From NCBI GenBank assembly GCA_018814505.1, contig JAHIZQ010000144.1:1-20344 (forward strand): 20,344 bases of DNA. The letters run 5' to 3'. The translations under genes and the position numbers were made by a program. Each line of letters opens with the position of its first letter. The stretch's first letter is position 1. Of this stretch, positions 1 to 8,804 are shown piece after piece. The notes under the pieces were generated by a model. It worked only from the letters and a program-made list of their open reading frames with translations, was not told the origin of the DNA and made no database searches. Source of the stretch: Candidatus Omnitrophota bacterium (GTDB lineage: Bacteria > Omnitrophota > Gorgyraeia > Tantalellales > Tantalellaceae).

Positions 1-1
1 A

Positions 2-979
2 ATAGGTGGCGCGCTTGAAGTGGCACTGCAGATAGTGCCTCTTAAAAAGAGAGGGTTTAGCTTTGGAAAAGGGTTTTGTTTGGTTCACCCGGTAGCGAAA
101 AGGATAGGAGTATTGCTTCTACCGAGAATGGTTGGAACGGCAGTTTATCAGTTAAGCGTTTTGATAGATACGGTGTTAGCTTCGCTTGCCTGGATAGTCG
201 GCTCGGGTGGTGTCGCGGCGCTTTACTACTCCAACAGGCTTGTTCAGCTCCCTTTGGCCGTGTTTGGTATATCCCTGGCTACTGCGGCTCTGCCGAAAAT
301 GAGCAAAGAAGTTGCCGTAAAGGATATGGAAAAGCTTAAAAAGACTGTCAGTTTTGCTTTAAAGACTGTGTTTACGGTTATGGTGCCGGCCGCGATAGGT
401 CTTGTCATTTTAGCGCGCCCGATTATAAGAATCTTATTTCAAAGAGGTGAGTTTACTGAGTATTCTACAATGATAACGAGTGACGCACTTTTTTTTTATA
501 GTTTTGGATTATTCGCTTACGCGGGAATAAAAATTTTAGTGAATACATATTATTCAATGGGAGATACGCGTACGCCTGTAAAAACCGCGGCAGTATCGTT
601 ACTTATCAATCTAGGGCTCAACTTAGCACTCATGTATCCGTTAAAAATCGGGGGGTTGGCTTTAGCAACGTCGATCGCGGCTACGGCTAATTTTGTGATA
701 TTGTATGTTATACTTACGAAACGTATTGGGAGCATTAACGGCGCGGGAATTTTAAAAACTTTTATTAAAATATGCGTGGCGGGACTAATAATGGCTGTTA
801 TTATTTTTGTACTTAGAGAGATGTGTCTACAGATTACGGGGCTTTCAAGTTGCAAGATGTTTTTAAGACTGATAATGATAGTGTTTGCGGGAAGTGTGGT
901 TTACATTACGGCGGCATATGTGATAGGGGTTGAAGGGGTTCGAAAAATGATTAGAATCGCGTTACGTAGAAATAAGTAG
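2..979 (+). CDS. murJ: MurJ lipid II flippase, 3' part (5' truncated by window edge)
   Basis: MurJ (MviN family) flips the peptidoglycan precursor lipid II across the inner membrane. The frame is open from base 2 (I-G-G-A-L-E-V-A-L-Q), which matches the GG-x-LQ loop before TM7 in family members. The gene therefore starts upstream, and the GTG at 20 is not a real start. About 325 residues are present of a usual 500 or so, corresponding roughly to TM7-TM14. Family-like stretches include LYYSNRLVQLPLAVFGISLA and the nearby ATAALPKMS, then FQRGEFT and YYSMGDTRTPVK. Charged loops alternate with hydrophobic helices through the C-terminus. It stops at TAG 977-979. uvrC follows 31 bases later on the same strand, with no terminator seen between, so the two may be co-transcribed. 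Family assignment is secure. Whether the organism has other MurJ copies cannot be seen. Confidence 0.93.
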   Translation: MGGALEVALQIVPLKKRGFSFGKGFCLVHPVAKRIGVLLLPRMVGTAVYQLSVLIDTVLASLAWIVGSGGVAALYYSNRLVQLPLAVFGISLATAALPKMSKEVAVKDMEKLKKTVSFALKTVFTVMVPAAIGLVILARPIIRILFQRGEFTEYSTMITSDALFFYSFGLFAYAGIKILVNTYYSMGDTRTPVKTAAVSLLINLGLNLALMYPLKIGGLALATSIAATANFVILYVILTKRIGSINGAGILKTFIKICVAGLIMAVIIFVLREMCLQITGLSSCKMFLRLIMIVFAGSVVYITAAYVIGVEGVRKMIRIALRRNK

Positions 980-1010
980 GAACATCTGTTATATTTATTG
1001 TGGGCTGAAT

Positions 1011-2438
1011 ATGAATAAACATAAATCACAGAAAATAAAATCAAAAATAGCGTCTTTACCGGATTCTGCCGGGGTTTATAAGTTTTTAGACGCGAAAAAT
1101 AAAATAATTTATGTAGGTAAAGCGATAAATCTTAAAAAAAGAGTGTCTTCATATTTTCAGCCTGCTAGAGCCCGGGGTAACAGGTTAGAACTTTTGATAA
1201 GCGCAGTAAGGGATATTGAAATTATCCGAACTTTTTCAGAAGCTACAGCGCTGATTTGTGAAGCAGGTCTTATAAAAAACTATGCGCCTAGGTTTAATGT
1301 TGAACTTAAAGATGATAAGTCTTATCCGTTTTTGAAACTTACGGTTCAGGAAAAGTATCCGCGCCTTTTTATTACGCGCAGAAAAATAAATGACGGGGCT
1401 TTTTATTACGGGCCGTATGTGAACGTAAAACTTCTTAAGGAAGCGGTATCTTTTGTTAAAAAAGTTTTTCCATTAAAAACATGCCGGCGATTTAAGAAAA
1501 AAGTTTGCTTAGAGTATCATATAAATCAGTGTTTGGGGCCTTGTGAAAACAAAGTGTCTGTTGAAGACTATAAAACGATAGTAAATGATCTCAAAAAGTT
1601 CTTGGAAGGAAAAAAAGAAAAAGTTATCCATAGCCTGGAAAAACAGATGAAACAGTTTTCGCGTGGGCATGAATATGAAAAGGCACTTTTGGCAAAAAAG
1701 CGGATTGAAGCTCTTACGGCCCTTAGTCAGTTTCATGATCAGTTTAGGCAATCTATCTATGGAGAATTGGATGAATTAAAAGGTGTTTTAAAATTAGAAA
1801 GCGTTCCGGTGGTGATAGAATGTTTTGATGTGTCCAATATTATGGGCGCGCATGCTGTAGCATCTATGGTTAGGTTTGTTGCCGGAAAGCCTGAGAAATC
1901 AGGATACCGCAGGTTTAAAATAAAAAATGTTAAAGGGATAGATGATTATTCAATGATTCGCGAAGCAGTTTGCCGAAGATATACTGGCATATATGAGAAA
2001 AAAGACATATTTCCGGATTTGGTTTTAATTGACGGAGGCAAAGGGCATCTTTTTACGGTCAAGAAAGAGCTTGAAAAGTTGGGGTTAAATAGTGTCCCCG
2101 TGGCAAGTATAGCAAAAGAGCACAATCACTTGTATGGCGCGTTCCGGAAAGAGCCTATAAGACTGTCCCCGGGGTCACGTGTTCTTTTTCTTATCCAGAG
2201 GATAAGAGATGAAGCGCATCGGTTTGCGATAAACTATCATAGAAGTCTGAGGCGAAAAGATAAGTTTATTACGGGACTTCAGGGAATAAAAGGGATCGGT
2301 GCGGTGAAAGAAAAAAAGCTTTTGAAAGTTTTCGGGTCAATAAATGATCTCCAAAAAGCCGGGATCGCGGAGATTCAAAAAGTGGTTATGGATACGAAAA
2401 CCGCCAGGAGGGTTAAGGAATATCTTAAAAACTTATGA
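1011..2438 (+). CDS. uvrC: UvrC excinuclease subunit, short form
   Basis: UvrC makes both incisions around a lesion in UvrABC nucleotide excision repair. Domains in order: GIY-YIG nuclease (residues about 16-98; GVYKF, IYVGKA and E84 in ICEAGLIKNY); a four-cysteine cluster (C158, C166, C174, C178), the pattern associated with the UvrC iron-sulfur cluster; a UVR domain for UvrB (about 205-240); an RNase H-like endonuclease with D273 (ECFDVSN), D341 (LIDGGKGH) and H403 (IRDEAH); and a C-terminal helix-hairpin-helix pair (about 420-475). At 475 aa it is well below the usual 550-620. The missing roughly 120 residues lie between the UVR domain and the RNase H core; only about 28 residues (about 241-268) link them. 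All catalytic residues are present, so I take it as functional. The ATG at 1011 has no strong ribosome-binding site but begins exactly where the family does. Confidence 0.95.
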   Translation: MNKHKSQKIKSKIASLPDSAGVYKFLDAKNKIIYVGKAINLKKRVSSYFQPARARGNRLELLISAVRDIEIIRTFSEATALICEAGLIKNYAPRFNVELKDDKSYPFLKLTVQEKYPRLFITRRKINDGAFYYGPYVNVKLLKEAVSFVKKVFPLKTCRRFKKKVCLEYHINQCLGPCENKVSVEDYKTIVNDLKKFLEGKKEKVIHSLEKQMKQFSRGHEYEKALLAKKRIEALTALSQFHDQFRQSIYGELDELKGVLKLESVPVVIECFDVSNIMGAHAVASMVRFVAGKPEKSGYRRFKIKNVKGIDDYSMIREAVCRRYTGIYEKKDIFPDLVLIDGGKGHLFTVKKELEKLGLNSVPVASIAKEHNHLYGAFRKEPIRLSPGSRVLFLIQRIRDEAHRFAINYHRSLRRKDKFITGLQGIKGIGAVKEKKLLKVFGSINDLQKAGIAEIQKVVMDTKTARRVKEYLKNL

Positions 2439-2511
2439 AAAAGAGTTTTTAATACTGCCTTTAGCGTTGAAGTTTTTACTTGGGCGAAAGAGTAAGGCTG
2501 TAAAAGTGAAA

Positions 2512-2538
2512 AAAAACTGAGTTGCTTGTTCAGTTTTT
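2512..2538 (+). terminator. Possible terminator hairpin after uvrC
   Basis: A perfect 9-bp inverted repeat (AAAAACTGA / TCAGTTTTT) has a 9-base loop and a T run in its 3' arm, with an A run on the other side, so it could act in both directions. The stem is AT-rich and thus weak. A second, weaker 9-bp repeat (2425-2433 / 2444-2452) spans the uvrC stop codon. The 3' arm touches the -35 of the prfB promoter. Confidence 0.4.
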
Positions 2539-2565
2539 GCATAAAAGCGGGAGAATTGCTATAAT
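2537..2565 (+). promoter_or_regulatory. Sigma-70-type promoter for prfB, extended -10
   Basis: The -35 is TTGCAT (2537-2542), followed by a 17-base spacer and the -10 TATAAT (2560-2565). TGC directly before it makes an extended -10. The expected transcript start is about 2572, leaving a leader of about 25 bases before the prfB ATG at 2597. Read directly from sequence; activity is inferred. Confidence 0.65.
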
Positions 2566-2596
2566 AAGCGGTTATTAAACTAAGGAGAAAATTAAT

Positions 2597-3692
2597 ATGG
2601 AAAGTCTAAAAGCGGCTATAAAGAAACTTCAGGTTAAATTGGAAGAACTTAGGGGGTATCTTTGACCTGGATAAAACGCGCAAGAGAATGAAAGAGCTTG
2701 AAAAGGAGCTTAATGCTCCGGATGTATGGAAAAACCAGGAAAAAGCTGATCAGCTTTCCAGGGATTTTCGTCATCTTCGTACGGTTATAGGGCCTTATGA
2801 TGAGATTAAAGACAGATGCTCTGCCGTCAAAGAACTTGCGGAAATAGTTGAAGAAAATGATGAAGAGTCTATTAACAGCTTGGCGGATGAAATTAGTGAG
2901 ATTTCGGAAAATATTGACAAACTTGAATTCAAATGCATACTGGGTGGGGAAGCTGATAGCTGTGACGCGATTGTAAGCATAAATGCCGGCGCGGGAGGTA
3001 CGGAATCATGTGATTGGGTTTCAATGATTTTAAGGATGTATACGCGCTGGGCGGAAGAGCATAAATGTTCTTTTGAGTTAATTGATCAGCTCAATGGAGA
3101 AGAAGCCGGGATAAAGAGCTCCACATTTATTATCAGGGGAGACTTCGCGTACGGATATCTAAAGGCCGAAACAGGGGTGCATAGACTAGTTCGGATATCT
3201 CCTTTTGATTCAAATAAAAGGCGACATACCTCGTTTGCGTCAGTTGACGTTATCCCTGATATTGACAAAAATATAAAAATCGAAGTAAGTGAAAGTGATC
3301 TCAAAATAGATACTTACAGGGCTTCTGGAGCCGGTGGCCAGCATGTGAATGTTACGGATTCGGCTGTTCGTATAACACATATGCCTACCGGGATTGTTGT
3401 GCAATGCCAGAAAGAAAGGTCACAGCATAAAAATAAAGCAACAGCAATGAAACTTCTTAAAGCGCGGTTATATGAAGCAAAAAGACGCGAGCAGGAAGAG
3501 AAGATCCTTCAGTCGTATGGAGATAAAAAAAGAATCGAATGGGGTAGTCAAATAAGGTCATATGTTTTGCATCCCTACAAGATGGTAAAAGATCATCGGA
3601 CAGGCGAACAAACATCAAACGCGGAAAAAGTTTTAGACGGTGGTATTGACAGTTTTATTGAAAAATATTTAAAACAAATGGCAGTGAAATAA
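2597..3692 (+). CDS. prfB: Peptide chain release factor 2 with programmed +1 frameshift
   Basis: RF2 recognises UGA and UAA stops and triggers release of the finished protein on the ribosome. The gene starts at ATG 2597, after AAGGAG at 2582-2587. It reads 22 codons (2597-2662) to an in-frame TGA at 2663-2665, then continues in the +1 frame from GAC at 2664 to the TAA at 3690-3692, so the product is join(2597..2662, 2664..3692), 364 aa. The usual length is about 365. In the full product the stop-recognition tripeptide SPF is at about 201-203 (RISPFDSNKRRH) and the catalytic GGQ at about 246-248 (GAGGQHVN). Without the shift only a 22-residue peptide is made. The short 2597 frame should not be treated as a separate gene or a mutation. 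secA follows 100 bases downstream. Confidence 0.97.
2651..2666 (+). promoter_or_regulatory. RF2 autoregulatory +1 frameshift site
   Basis: The site reads AGG GGG TAT CTT TGA C. AGGGGG is the internal Shine-Dalgarno-like stimulator, CTT is the slippery codon, and TGA followed by C is a poor stop context. This is the same signal known from E. coli prfB. When RF2 is scarce, the TGA is read slowly and the ribosome slips forward one base, so RF2 controls its own synthesis. Confidence 0.96.
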
Positions 3693-3707
3693 TTGGCGGG
3701 TTAGAAC

Positions 3708-3725
3708 TTGCCGGTTAACCGGCAA
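3708..3725. repeat. 18-bp perfect palindrome between prfB and secA
   Basis: TTGCCGGTTAACCGGCAA is a perfect palindrome. As RNA it could fold to a 7-bp GC-rich stem with a TTAA loop, but A residues and not T residues follow, so it is not a standard + strand terminator. It could be a weak pausing or processing hairpin, or a protein-binding site upstream of secA. Confidence 0.45.
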
Positions 3726-3792
3726 AAAGACAAATCAATAAACGAGAAACTTGATACGTGTTACATGTCATGCAAATTAAGGAGTTAGATAT

Positions 3793-6700
3793 ATGTTTGA
3801 ATTTATTAAGAAAATTTTTGGAACACAGAATGAAAGGGAATTGAAGAAATTGAATTTTCTGATTCAAAAGACAAATGAATTGGAGGAGGGGGTTTCTTCG
3901 TTGACTGACGATGAAATTAAAAATAAGTATAGAGAGTTGAAAACACAAACAATTTCAGAGTGCGCGAAAATAAAACCGGAGATTGATGATATAAAACAGC
4001 AGATAATTACTGCGGCAAGTGAAACCGAGAGAAACAAACATAAAAAGCGGTTAAAAGAGGTAAAAAATAGTATATTGGATGACAAAATACCCGAAACATT
4101 TGCTCTTGTCAGGGAAGCGTCTAAACGCACCATAGGGCTTAGGCATTTTGATGTTCAGCTTATAGGCGGGATTGTGCTTCATCACGGGAAAATCGCTGAA
4201 ATGGCAACGGGAGAAGGTAAGACGCTTGTAGCAACTTTACCGGTATGTTTAAACGTGCTTACGGGAGAAAATGTGCATGTTGTTACGGTAAATGATTACC
4301 TGGCAAGGCGCGATTCAGAATGGATGGGACCAGTATATAATTTTCTGGGGCTTAAAACGGGTGTTATACAGAATGACATGAGTCCCTCGGAAAGGAAAAT
4401 ATCATACGCGTGCGATGTGGTTTATGGAACTAACAATGAATTTGGGTTTGATTATTTAAGAGATAATATGGTTTCGGATAAAGAGGATATGGTGCAGGGG
4501 AGTTCCGCGTTTGCGATTATCGATGAGGTGGATAGCATTCTTATTGATGAAGCAAGAACACCTCTCATAATATCGGGGCCTGTAGACGAAACAAATGAGT
4601 CGTATAACCATATGAGGCCTGTTGTCCAGGAAGTTGTGAGAAGCCAAAGGCGTTTGATCAATGATTATCTCGCGGAGTTTCGCAAAAAATTCCAGGCTCA
4701 AGAAAAAGAGTCTACGGGGCAACTTTTGTATCTGATACACAAAGCTGATCCCAAAAACAGAAATTTTTTAGATATTATTTTGAAAGATATGTCAGCGAAA
4801 AAGATTTTTGATAAAGCGCAGTCTCTTTTAGATGGAAAAGTTATGGAAAAAGAACGGCACGAACTTTTGGAAGAGCTTTTTTATGTGTTTGATGAAAAAA
4901 CAAAAGAAGCGACTTTCAGTGCTAAGGGTCAGAACATGATGCGAGACAAATACAACATTGAGTTTATGCTGGAGGATATAGAAGCTCAACTCGCGGAGTT
5001 AGCCGATTCAGACATCGCGGAAGAAGAAAAACAAGCGCGGGAAACAAAATTAGTTGCTTCTTACGCGGATCAGCAAAGAAAAGTGGAAAGTGTAAAACAA
5101 TTATTGAAGGCGTATATTTTGTTTGAAAAAGACGTTGATTATGTTGTCAAAGATAACAAGATTGTGATTGTGGATAGTTTTACGGGAAGAATGATGCCGG
5201 GTAGGAGGTTCTCGGACGGTATACATGAAGCTATTGAAGCAAAAGAACAAGTGGAGGTTCAGCGGGAAAGTCAGACCCTCGCGACAATTACGCTTCAAAA
5301 CTATTTTCGGATGTATGATAAATTAAGTGGAATGACGGGAACGGCAAAAACTGAAGAAGCAGAATTTGAAAATATTTATCTTTTACCCGTTATACAAGTG
5401 CCGCCGAATAGAGAGTTGAAGCGCAGTAATTTGCCGGATCGCATTTACAAAACAGAACGTGAAAAATTTAACGCGGTTGTTGACGAAATTATAGCGTGCC
5501 ATGCTAAAGGATGCCCGATATTGGTTGGGACGGTTTCAATTGAAAAATCTGAAAGGTTAAGCAGGACGCTTGAATCCCGAGGGGTAAAACATAATGTACT
5601 TAATGCGAAATATCACGAAAGAGAGGCGAGTATCATTGCCCAGGCCGGTCGGTATGGCGCGGTTACAATAGCAACTAACATGGCCGGGCGCGGAACGGAT
5701 ATTCTTTTGGGGGGGAATGCGGAACAACTTGCTCATGACGCGCTAGTGAAACTGAACATTGATGATCCTGACCAAAGGGAGGAAACGTTTATAAAGTTTA
5801 TGTCTGACGCAAAGAAGGAAATAGAAAAAGAAAAGGAAAAAGTTTTACAGGTTGGCGGACTTCATGTTGTAGGAACCGAGCGGCACGAAGCAAGAAGAAT
5901 AGACAATCAGTTGCGTGGGCGTTCAGGCAGGCAGGGCGACCCTGGGTCAAGCAGATTTTTTCTTTCATTAGAAGATGATCTTATGCGGATTTTTGGGTCT
6001 GACAGGATAAAAAGCATTATGGATAGGTTAGGCATGGAGGAAGGCGAAGTTATTGAAAACCCCTTGGTTACAAGCGCGATAAGAACCGCGCAAAGGCGCG
6101 TGGAGGCGCAAAATTTTGAAATAAGAAAACATTTGCTGAAATATGATAATGTAATGAGTCAGCAGAGAGAAGTTATATACAAAAGGCGCCAGATGGTTTT
6201 AACGGAAAAAGATTTAAAAGAAGAGTTTTTTGAATGTTTAACCGTGGGCATAGAACCGTTTCTAGCTGGAATGGATGAAGAATCTTGGGACATGGAAAAC
6301 TTTGTGCGGCAAATGATGTATCGGTACGTGATAAATATAAAACAGGATTTGATCTCGGGTAAATCAGCTGAAGAGATTTTAAAGATTGTTTTGGAAAAAG
6401 CGCGTGCGGGGTATCACGCGCGCGAAAAATATATTGGTGAAGAGCGCAGAAGAGAACTTGAAAAATTGGTGATGCTTTCAACGATAGATTCTAACTGGAA
6501 AGAATATCTTAGGGAAGTAGACGATTTGAGAGAAGGTATATCGTGGCGGGCGTACGCGCAAAAAGACCCGCTTATAGAATTCCAGCACGAAGCGTTTAAG
6601 ATGTTTTCAGAGCTTATGGTAAAAATCGATGAGGAAACCGCTGAAAAAATCATGAAGATATCCGCGGCGGAAGAACAATACAAAAAGAATGTGTTCCAGG

Positions 6701-6927
6701 CTGAAAAAGAGGTTTTTGAGCACAGAAGCTATTCGGCTGTGGGAATGTCATCAGCCGGGCAAGATAATATTTATGATGCTTCGATCCCTGGAGAAAAAAC
6801 TATAGATGTTCGTTTAAAAAGTTCCGGGAGTAGGTTCACGGAACCAGGAAAAGAGACAAAAATCGGACGCAATGAACCGTGTCCTTGCGGAAGCGGAAAA
6901 AAATATAAAAAATGCTGTGGAAAATAA
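3793..6927 (+). CDS. secA: SecA preprotein translocase ATPase, long form
   Basis: SecA is the ATPase that drives unfolded proteins through SecYEG. The start at ATG 3793 is set by AAGGAG at 3779-3784. Visible parts: NBD1 with Walker A (TGEGKT, about 139-144), DEVD (244-247) and [12 protein letters not shown]; the preprotein cross-linking region; NBD2 with [29 protein letters not shown] and QGDPGSS; the helical scaffold/wing; and a C-terminal zinc-binding SEC-C tail ([14 protein letters not shown]) that in other bacteria contacts SecB or ribosomes. At 1044 aa it is 150-200 residues longer than E. coli or B. subtilis SecA. The extra lengths are about 30 residues before NBD1 (about 55-95) and a charged helical segment at about 284-445, just before [14 protein letters not shown]. 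From memory that second block (L-I-H-K-A-D-P-K-N around 314-322, then ELFYVFDEK at 361-369) resembles the Bacteroidetes/Chlorobi insert. lnt follows downstream. Confidence 0.97.
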   Translation: MFEFIKKIFGTQNERELKKLNFLIQKTNELEEGVSSLTDDEIKNKYRELKTQTISECAKIKPEIDDIKQQIITAASETERNKHKKRLKEVKNSILDDKIPETFALVREASKRTIGLRHFDVQLIGGIVLHHGKIAEMATGEGKTLVATLPVCLNVLTGENVHVVTVNDYLARRDSEWMGPVYNFLGLKTGVIQNDMSPSERKISYACDVVYGTNNEFGFDYLRDNMVSDKEDMVQGSSAFAIIDEVDSILIDEARTPLIISGPVDETNESYNHMRPVVQEVVRSQRRLINDYLAEFRKKFQAQEKESTGQLLYLIHKADPKNRNFLDIILKDMSAKKIFDKAQSLLDGKVMEKERHELLEELFYVFDEKTKEATFSAKGQNMMRDKYNIEFMLEDIEAQLAELADSDIAEEEKQARETKLVASYADQQRKVESVKQLLKAYILFEKDVDYVVKDNKIVIVDSFTGRMMPGRRFSDGIHEAIEAKEQVEVQRESQTLATITLQNYFRMYDKLSGMTGTAKTEEAEFENIYLLPVIQVPPNRELKRSNLPDRIYKTEREKFNAVVDEIIACHAKGCPILVGTVSIEKSERLSRTLESRGVKHNVLNAKYHEREASIIAQAGRYGAVTIATNMAGRGTDILLGGNAEQLAHDALVKLNIDDPDQREETFIKFMSDAKKEIEKEKEKVLQVGGLHVVGTERHEARRIDNQLRGRSGRQGDPGSSRFFLSLEDDLMRIFGSDRIKSIMDRLGMEEGEVIENPLVTSAIRTAQRRVEAQNFEIRKHLLKYDNVMSQQREVIYKRRQMVLTEKDLKEEFFECLTVGIEPFLAGMDEESWDMENFVRQMMYRYVINIKQDLISGKSAEEILKIVLEKARAGYHAREKYIGEERRRELEKLVMLSTIDSNWKEYLREVDDLREGISWRAYAQKDPLIEFQHEAFKMFSELMVKIDEETAEKIMKISAAEEQYKKNVFQAEKEVFEHRSYSAVGMSSAGQDNIYDASIPGEKTIDVRLKSSGSRFTEPGKETKIGRNEPCPCGSGKKYKKCCGK

Positions 6928-7032
6928 AGTTAACCATGGTATTGGGGAACATATGTGAACGATATGGGATGGGAAAATATTAAAGGGCAAGCGCGCAGGT
7001 TTGCCTGTACCTGTAACGACACGGAGAGTATT

Positions 7033-8559
7033 ATGCGGAATGTTTTTGTGAAAATGGCACTTGCGGTTTTGTCTGGCATGCTTTCTTTTTTAGCGTTTCC
7101 CCCATACGAGTTCGCGTTTTTGGGATGGGTGTGTCTTGTCCCATTTTTTTTAATTTTCAAATTCCAGAACAGTTTTAAGGAATCTTTTTTTTACGGTTTT
7201 TTAGCCGGAATTGTTTTTTTTGGAGGGCTTTTATATTGGCTTGTGAACGTTACTGTTCCGGGGATGATAGTGCTTGTTCTTTTTCTTTCTTTGTTTTATG
7301 GAATTTTCGGGGTTTGTACGCGTTTTGTGTTTAAATTTTCAATGGATTTTTTAATGCTTCCATTTATTTGGGTAATACTTGAATACGCGCGTGGATTTAT
7401 TTTTACGGGATTTCCCTGGGGATACTTAGGGTACACGCAGTATCAAAGTCTTAACCTTATACAAATTGCTGATTTCACCGGGATATATGGGGTGTCTTTT
7501 CTCGTGGTCATATTTAATGCCGCGGTTGCGGCGATATTTCTTAGAGCTAAAAGAAAAGTTACCTATATGGTTGTGGCTTTACTGTTCATTATTTTGTCCA
7601 TTTCGTACAGCATTTATAAGTTTAACAATTATTATGTAAGCGGAGAGTTTCGAGTAAGCGTTGTACAGGGGAATATTCCTCAAGAGTTAAAGTGGGATAG
7701 TGCTTTTGCCGAGGGGAATATAACTAAATACATGGATCTAACAGAAAAAACCATAGAAGATAGTCCAGATTTGATAATTTGGCCTGAAACTTCTTACCCT
7801 TATCTGGTTGAAAACGTTAATGATATTTCTGAAATCTCGGAATTTAGTGAAGGAAATAAAACATCGCTTCTTCTGGGGGTTGTTAGACAGGAAAAGGATG
7901 ACTATTTTAACAGTGCCGTGCTGTTTGACGATAAAGGAGAAATAAGCGGGACGTACAAGAAAACTCATCTTGTTCCTTTTGGCGAGTATATACCTTTCAA
8001 AAAATCTTTTTCGTTTTTGCGCGAATACATTGACAAACCGATAGGGGATTTTAGTCGAGGGGAGAGTTACGATATTTTTTCAGTGAAATCTGTAAGGTTA
8101 AATTCAACAGAACAAAGAATGACGAGAATGACTAAGTTTTACAAATTTGGAGTTTTAATTTGTTTTGAAGATATTTTTCCTTACATTGCAAGGAATTTAG
8201 TGCGGCAAGGCGCGGATTTTATTGTGAATATTACCAATGACGCGTGGTTTGGCAAAACCGCGGCCGCGCGACAGCATCTGCAGGCATCTGTTTTTAGGGC
8301 TATTGAGAATAGGGTGCCGCTAATACGGGCCGCTAATACCGGGGTATCCGGGTTTATTGATTCAACCGGGGAAATTCTTGAAACAGTAAATGAGGATGGA
8401 AAAGAAATTTTTGTTAGCGGGATAGCTACTCGGGACATAAGTACGCATATAGGACGGTCATATTACACTCTCTATGGCGACGTTTTTGTGTTCTTTAGTA
8501 TGGGCGCTCTTCTCTGCCTCTTGATTGCAGGCAAACTAGCAATGAAAGAGACAAAATGA
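7033..8559 (+). CDS. lnt: Apolipoprotein N-acyltransferase
   Basis: Lnt adds the third acyl chain to the N-terminal cysteine of lipoproteins in the inner membrane, the step before Lol sorting to the outer membrane. The N-terminal third is hydrophobic (several TM helices from residue 5). A nitrilase-like domain then runs from about 205 to 470, with the catalytic triad E252 (IWPETSYP), K310 (YKKTHLVPFGEY) and C377 (VLICFED). A final TM helix ends the protein. The frame is open from GTG 6955 (534 aa), where GGGGA lies 8 bases upstream. I prefer ATG 7033 (508 aa): GGAGAG sits at 7023-7028, and the protein then begins directly at the first TM helix, as family members do. The extra 26 residues (N-D-M-G-W-E-N...) look like leader. 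Usual length is about 500-540. It probably shares a transcript with secA. Confidence 0.93.
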   Translation: MRNVFVKMALAVLSGMLSFLAFPPYEFAFLGWVCLVPFFLIFKFQNSFKESFFYGFLAGIVFFGGLLYWLVNVTVPGMIVLVLFLSLFYGIFGVCTRFVFKFSMDFLMLPFIWVILEYARGFIFTGFPWGYLGYTQYQSLNLIQIADFTGIYGVSFLVVIFNAAVAAIFLRAKRKVTYMVVALLFIILSISYSIYKFNNYYVSGEFRVSVVQGNIPQELKWDSAFAEGNITKYMDLTEKTIEDSPDLIIWPETSYPYLVENVNDISEISEFSEGNKTSLLLGVVRQEKDDYFNSAVLFDDKGEISGTYKKTHLVPFGEYIPFKKSFSFLREYIDKPIGDFSRGESYDIFSVKSVRLNSTEQRMTRMTKFYKFGVLICFEDIFPYIARNLVRQGADFIVNITNDAWFGKTAAARQHLQASVFRAIENRVPLIRAANTGVSGFIDSTGEILETVNEDGKEIFVSGIATRDISTHIGRSYYTLYGDVFVFFSMGALLCLLIAGKLAMKETK

Positions 8560-8580
8560 GAATTCAAAAATGTTGATAGA

Positions 8581-8691
8581 ATGATGGTCTGGCATATTGT
8601 GGATACTTTGTTTGTCATTTTAGCCTGGTGGGATGTTGCGACTTACCAGGTCGAAGCCTTGGCGAAGGAGAAAGTGAAATGGTCGAAATAA
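8581..8691 (+). CDS. Possible 36-residue small membrane protein
   Basis: This small open frame runs from ATG 8581 (a second ATG follows at once) to TAA 8689-8691 in the 245-base gap between lnt and the FecR gene. The peptide has a hydrophobic half (VWHIVDTLFVILAWW) and a charged lysine-rich tail (EALAKEKVKWSK), the look of a single-pass small membrane protein. There is no clear ribosome-binding site; only GATAGA precedes it. The same DNA contains an inverted repeat (CCTGGT 8624-8629 / ACCAGG 8645-8650) and a small CCTT-GGCG-AAGG hairpin. It may therefore be a structured intergenic repeat and not a gene. Confidence 0.2.
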   Translation: MMVWHIVDTLFVILAWWDVATYQVEALAKEKVKWSK

Positions 8692-8710
8692 ATAGCAGTG
8701 CTTGTGATTC

Positions 8711-8738
8711 TTGACACTGTTAAAAGAATTAGTAATTT
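8711..8738 (+). promoter_or_regulatory. Candidate promoter for the FecR/PDZ/HAMP operon
   Basis: A perfect -35 TTGACA (8711-8716) is followed after 16 bases by a poor -10 (TAATTT, 8733-8738). A second -10-like TATAGT lies at 8766-8771 but lacks a well-spaced -35. The gap is long enough (245 bases) to hold the operon promoter, but the exact site is uncertain. Confidence 0.3.
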
Positions 8739-8804
8739 GCAATGTTTGGACATATCGGGTAGATTTATAGTAAGAATTTTAATGTTAATAGAAGACGTTT
8801 ATCT

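Noticed and set aside
1011..2438. uvrC as a degraded gene because of its short length
   Set aside because: All catalytic residues, the cysteine cluster and both terminal domains are present without frameshift, so a compact functional form is more likely.
2597..2665. prfB looks broken by an in-frame TGA after 22 codons
   Set aside because: The TGA sits in the canonical RF2 frameshift context and the downstream frame is intact with SPF and GGQ motifs, so it is a regulated site and not a pseudogene.
3750..3785. A separate secA promoter (TTGATA followed by AAATTA)
   Set aside because: The -35 is fair and the spacing is 17 bases, but the -10 candidate matches consensus too poorly to report.
6955..7032. 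Upstream GTG start for lnt at 6955
   Set aside because: Possible, since GGGGA precedes it, but it adds 26 polar residues not typical of Lnt. ATG 7033 has its own GGAGAG and starts directly at the first TM helix.
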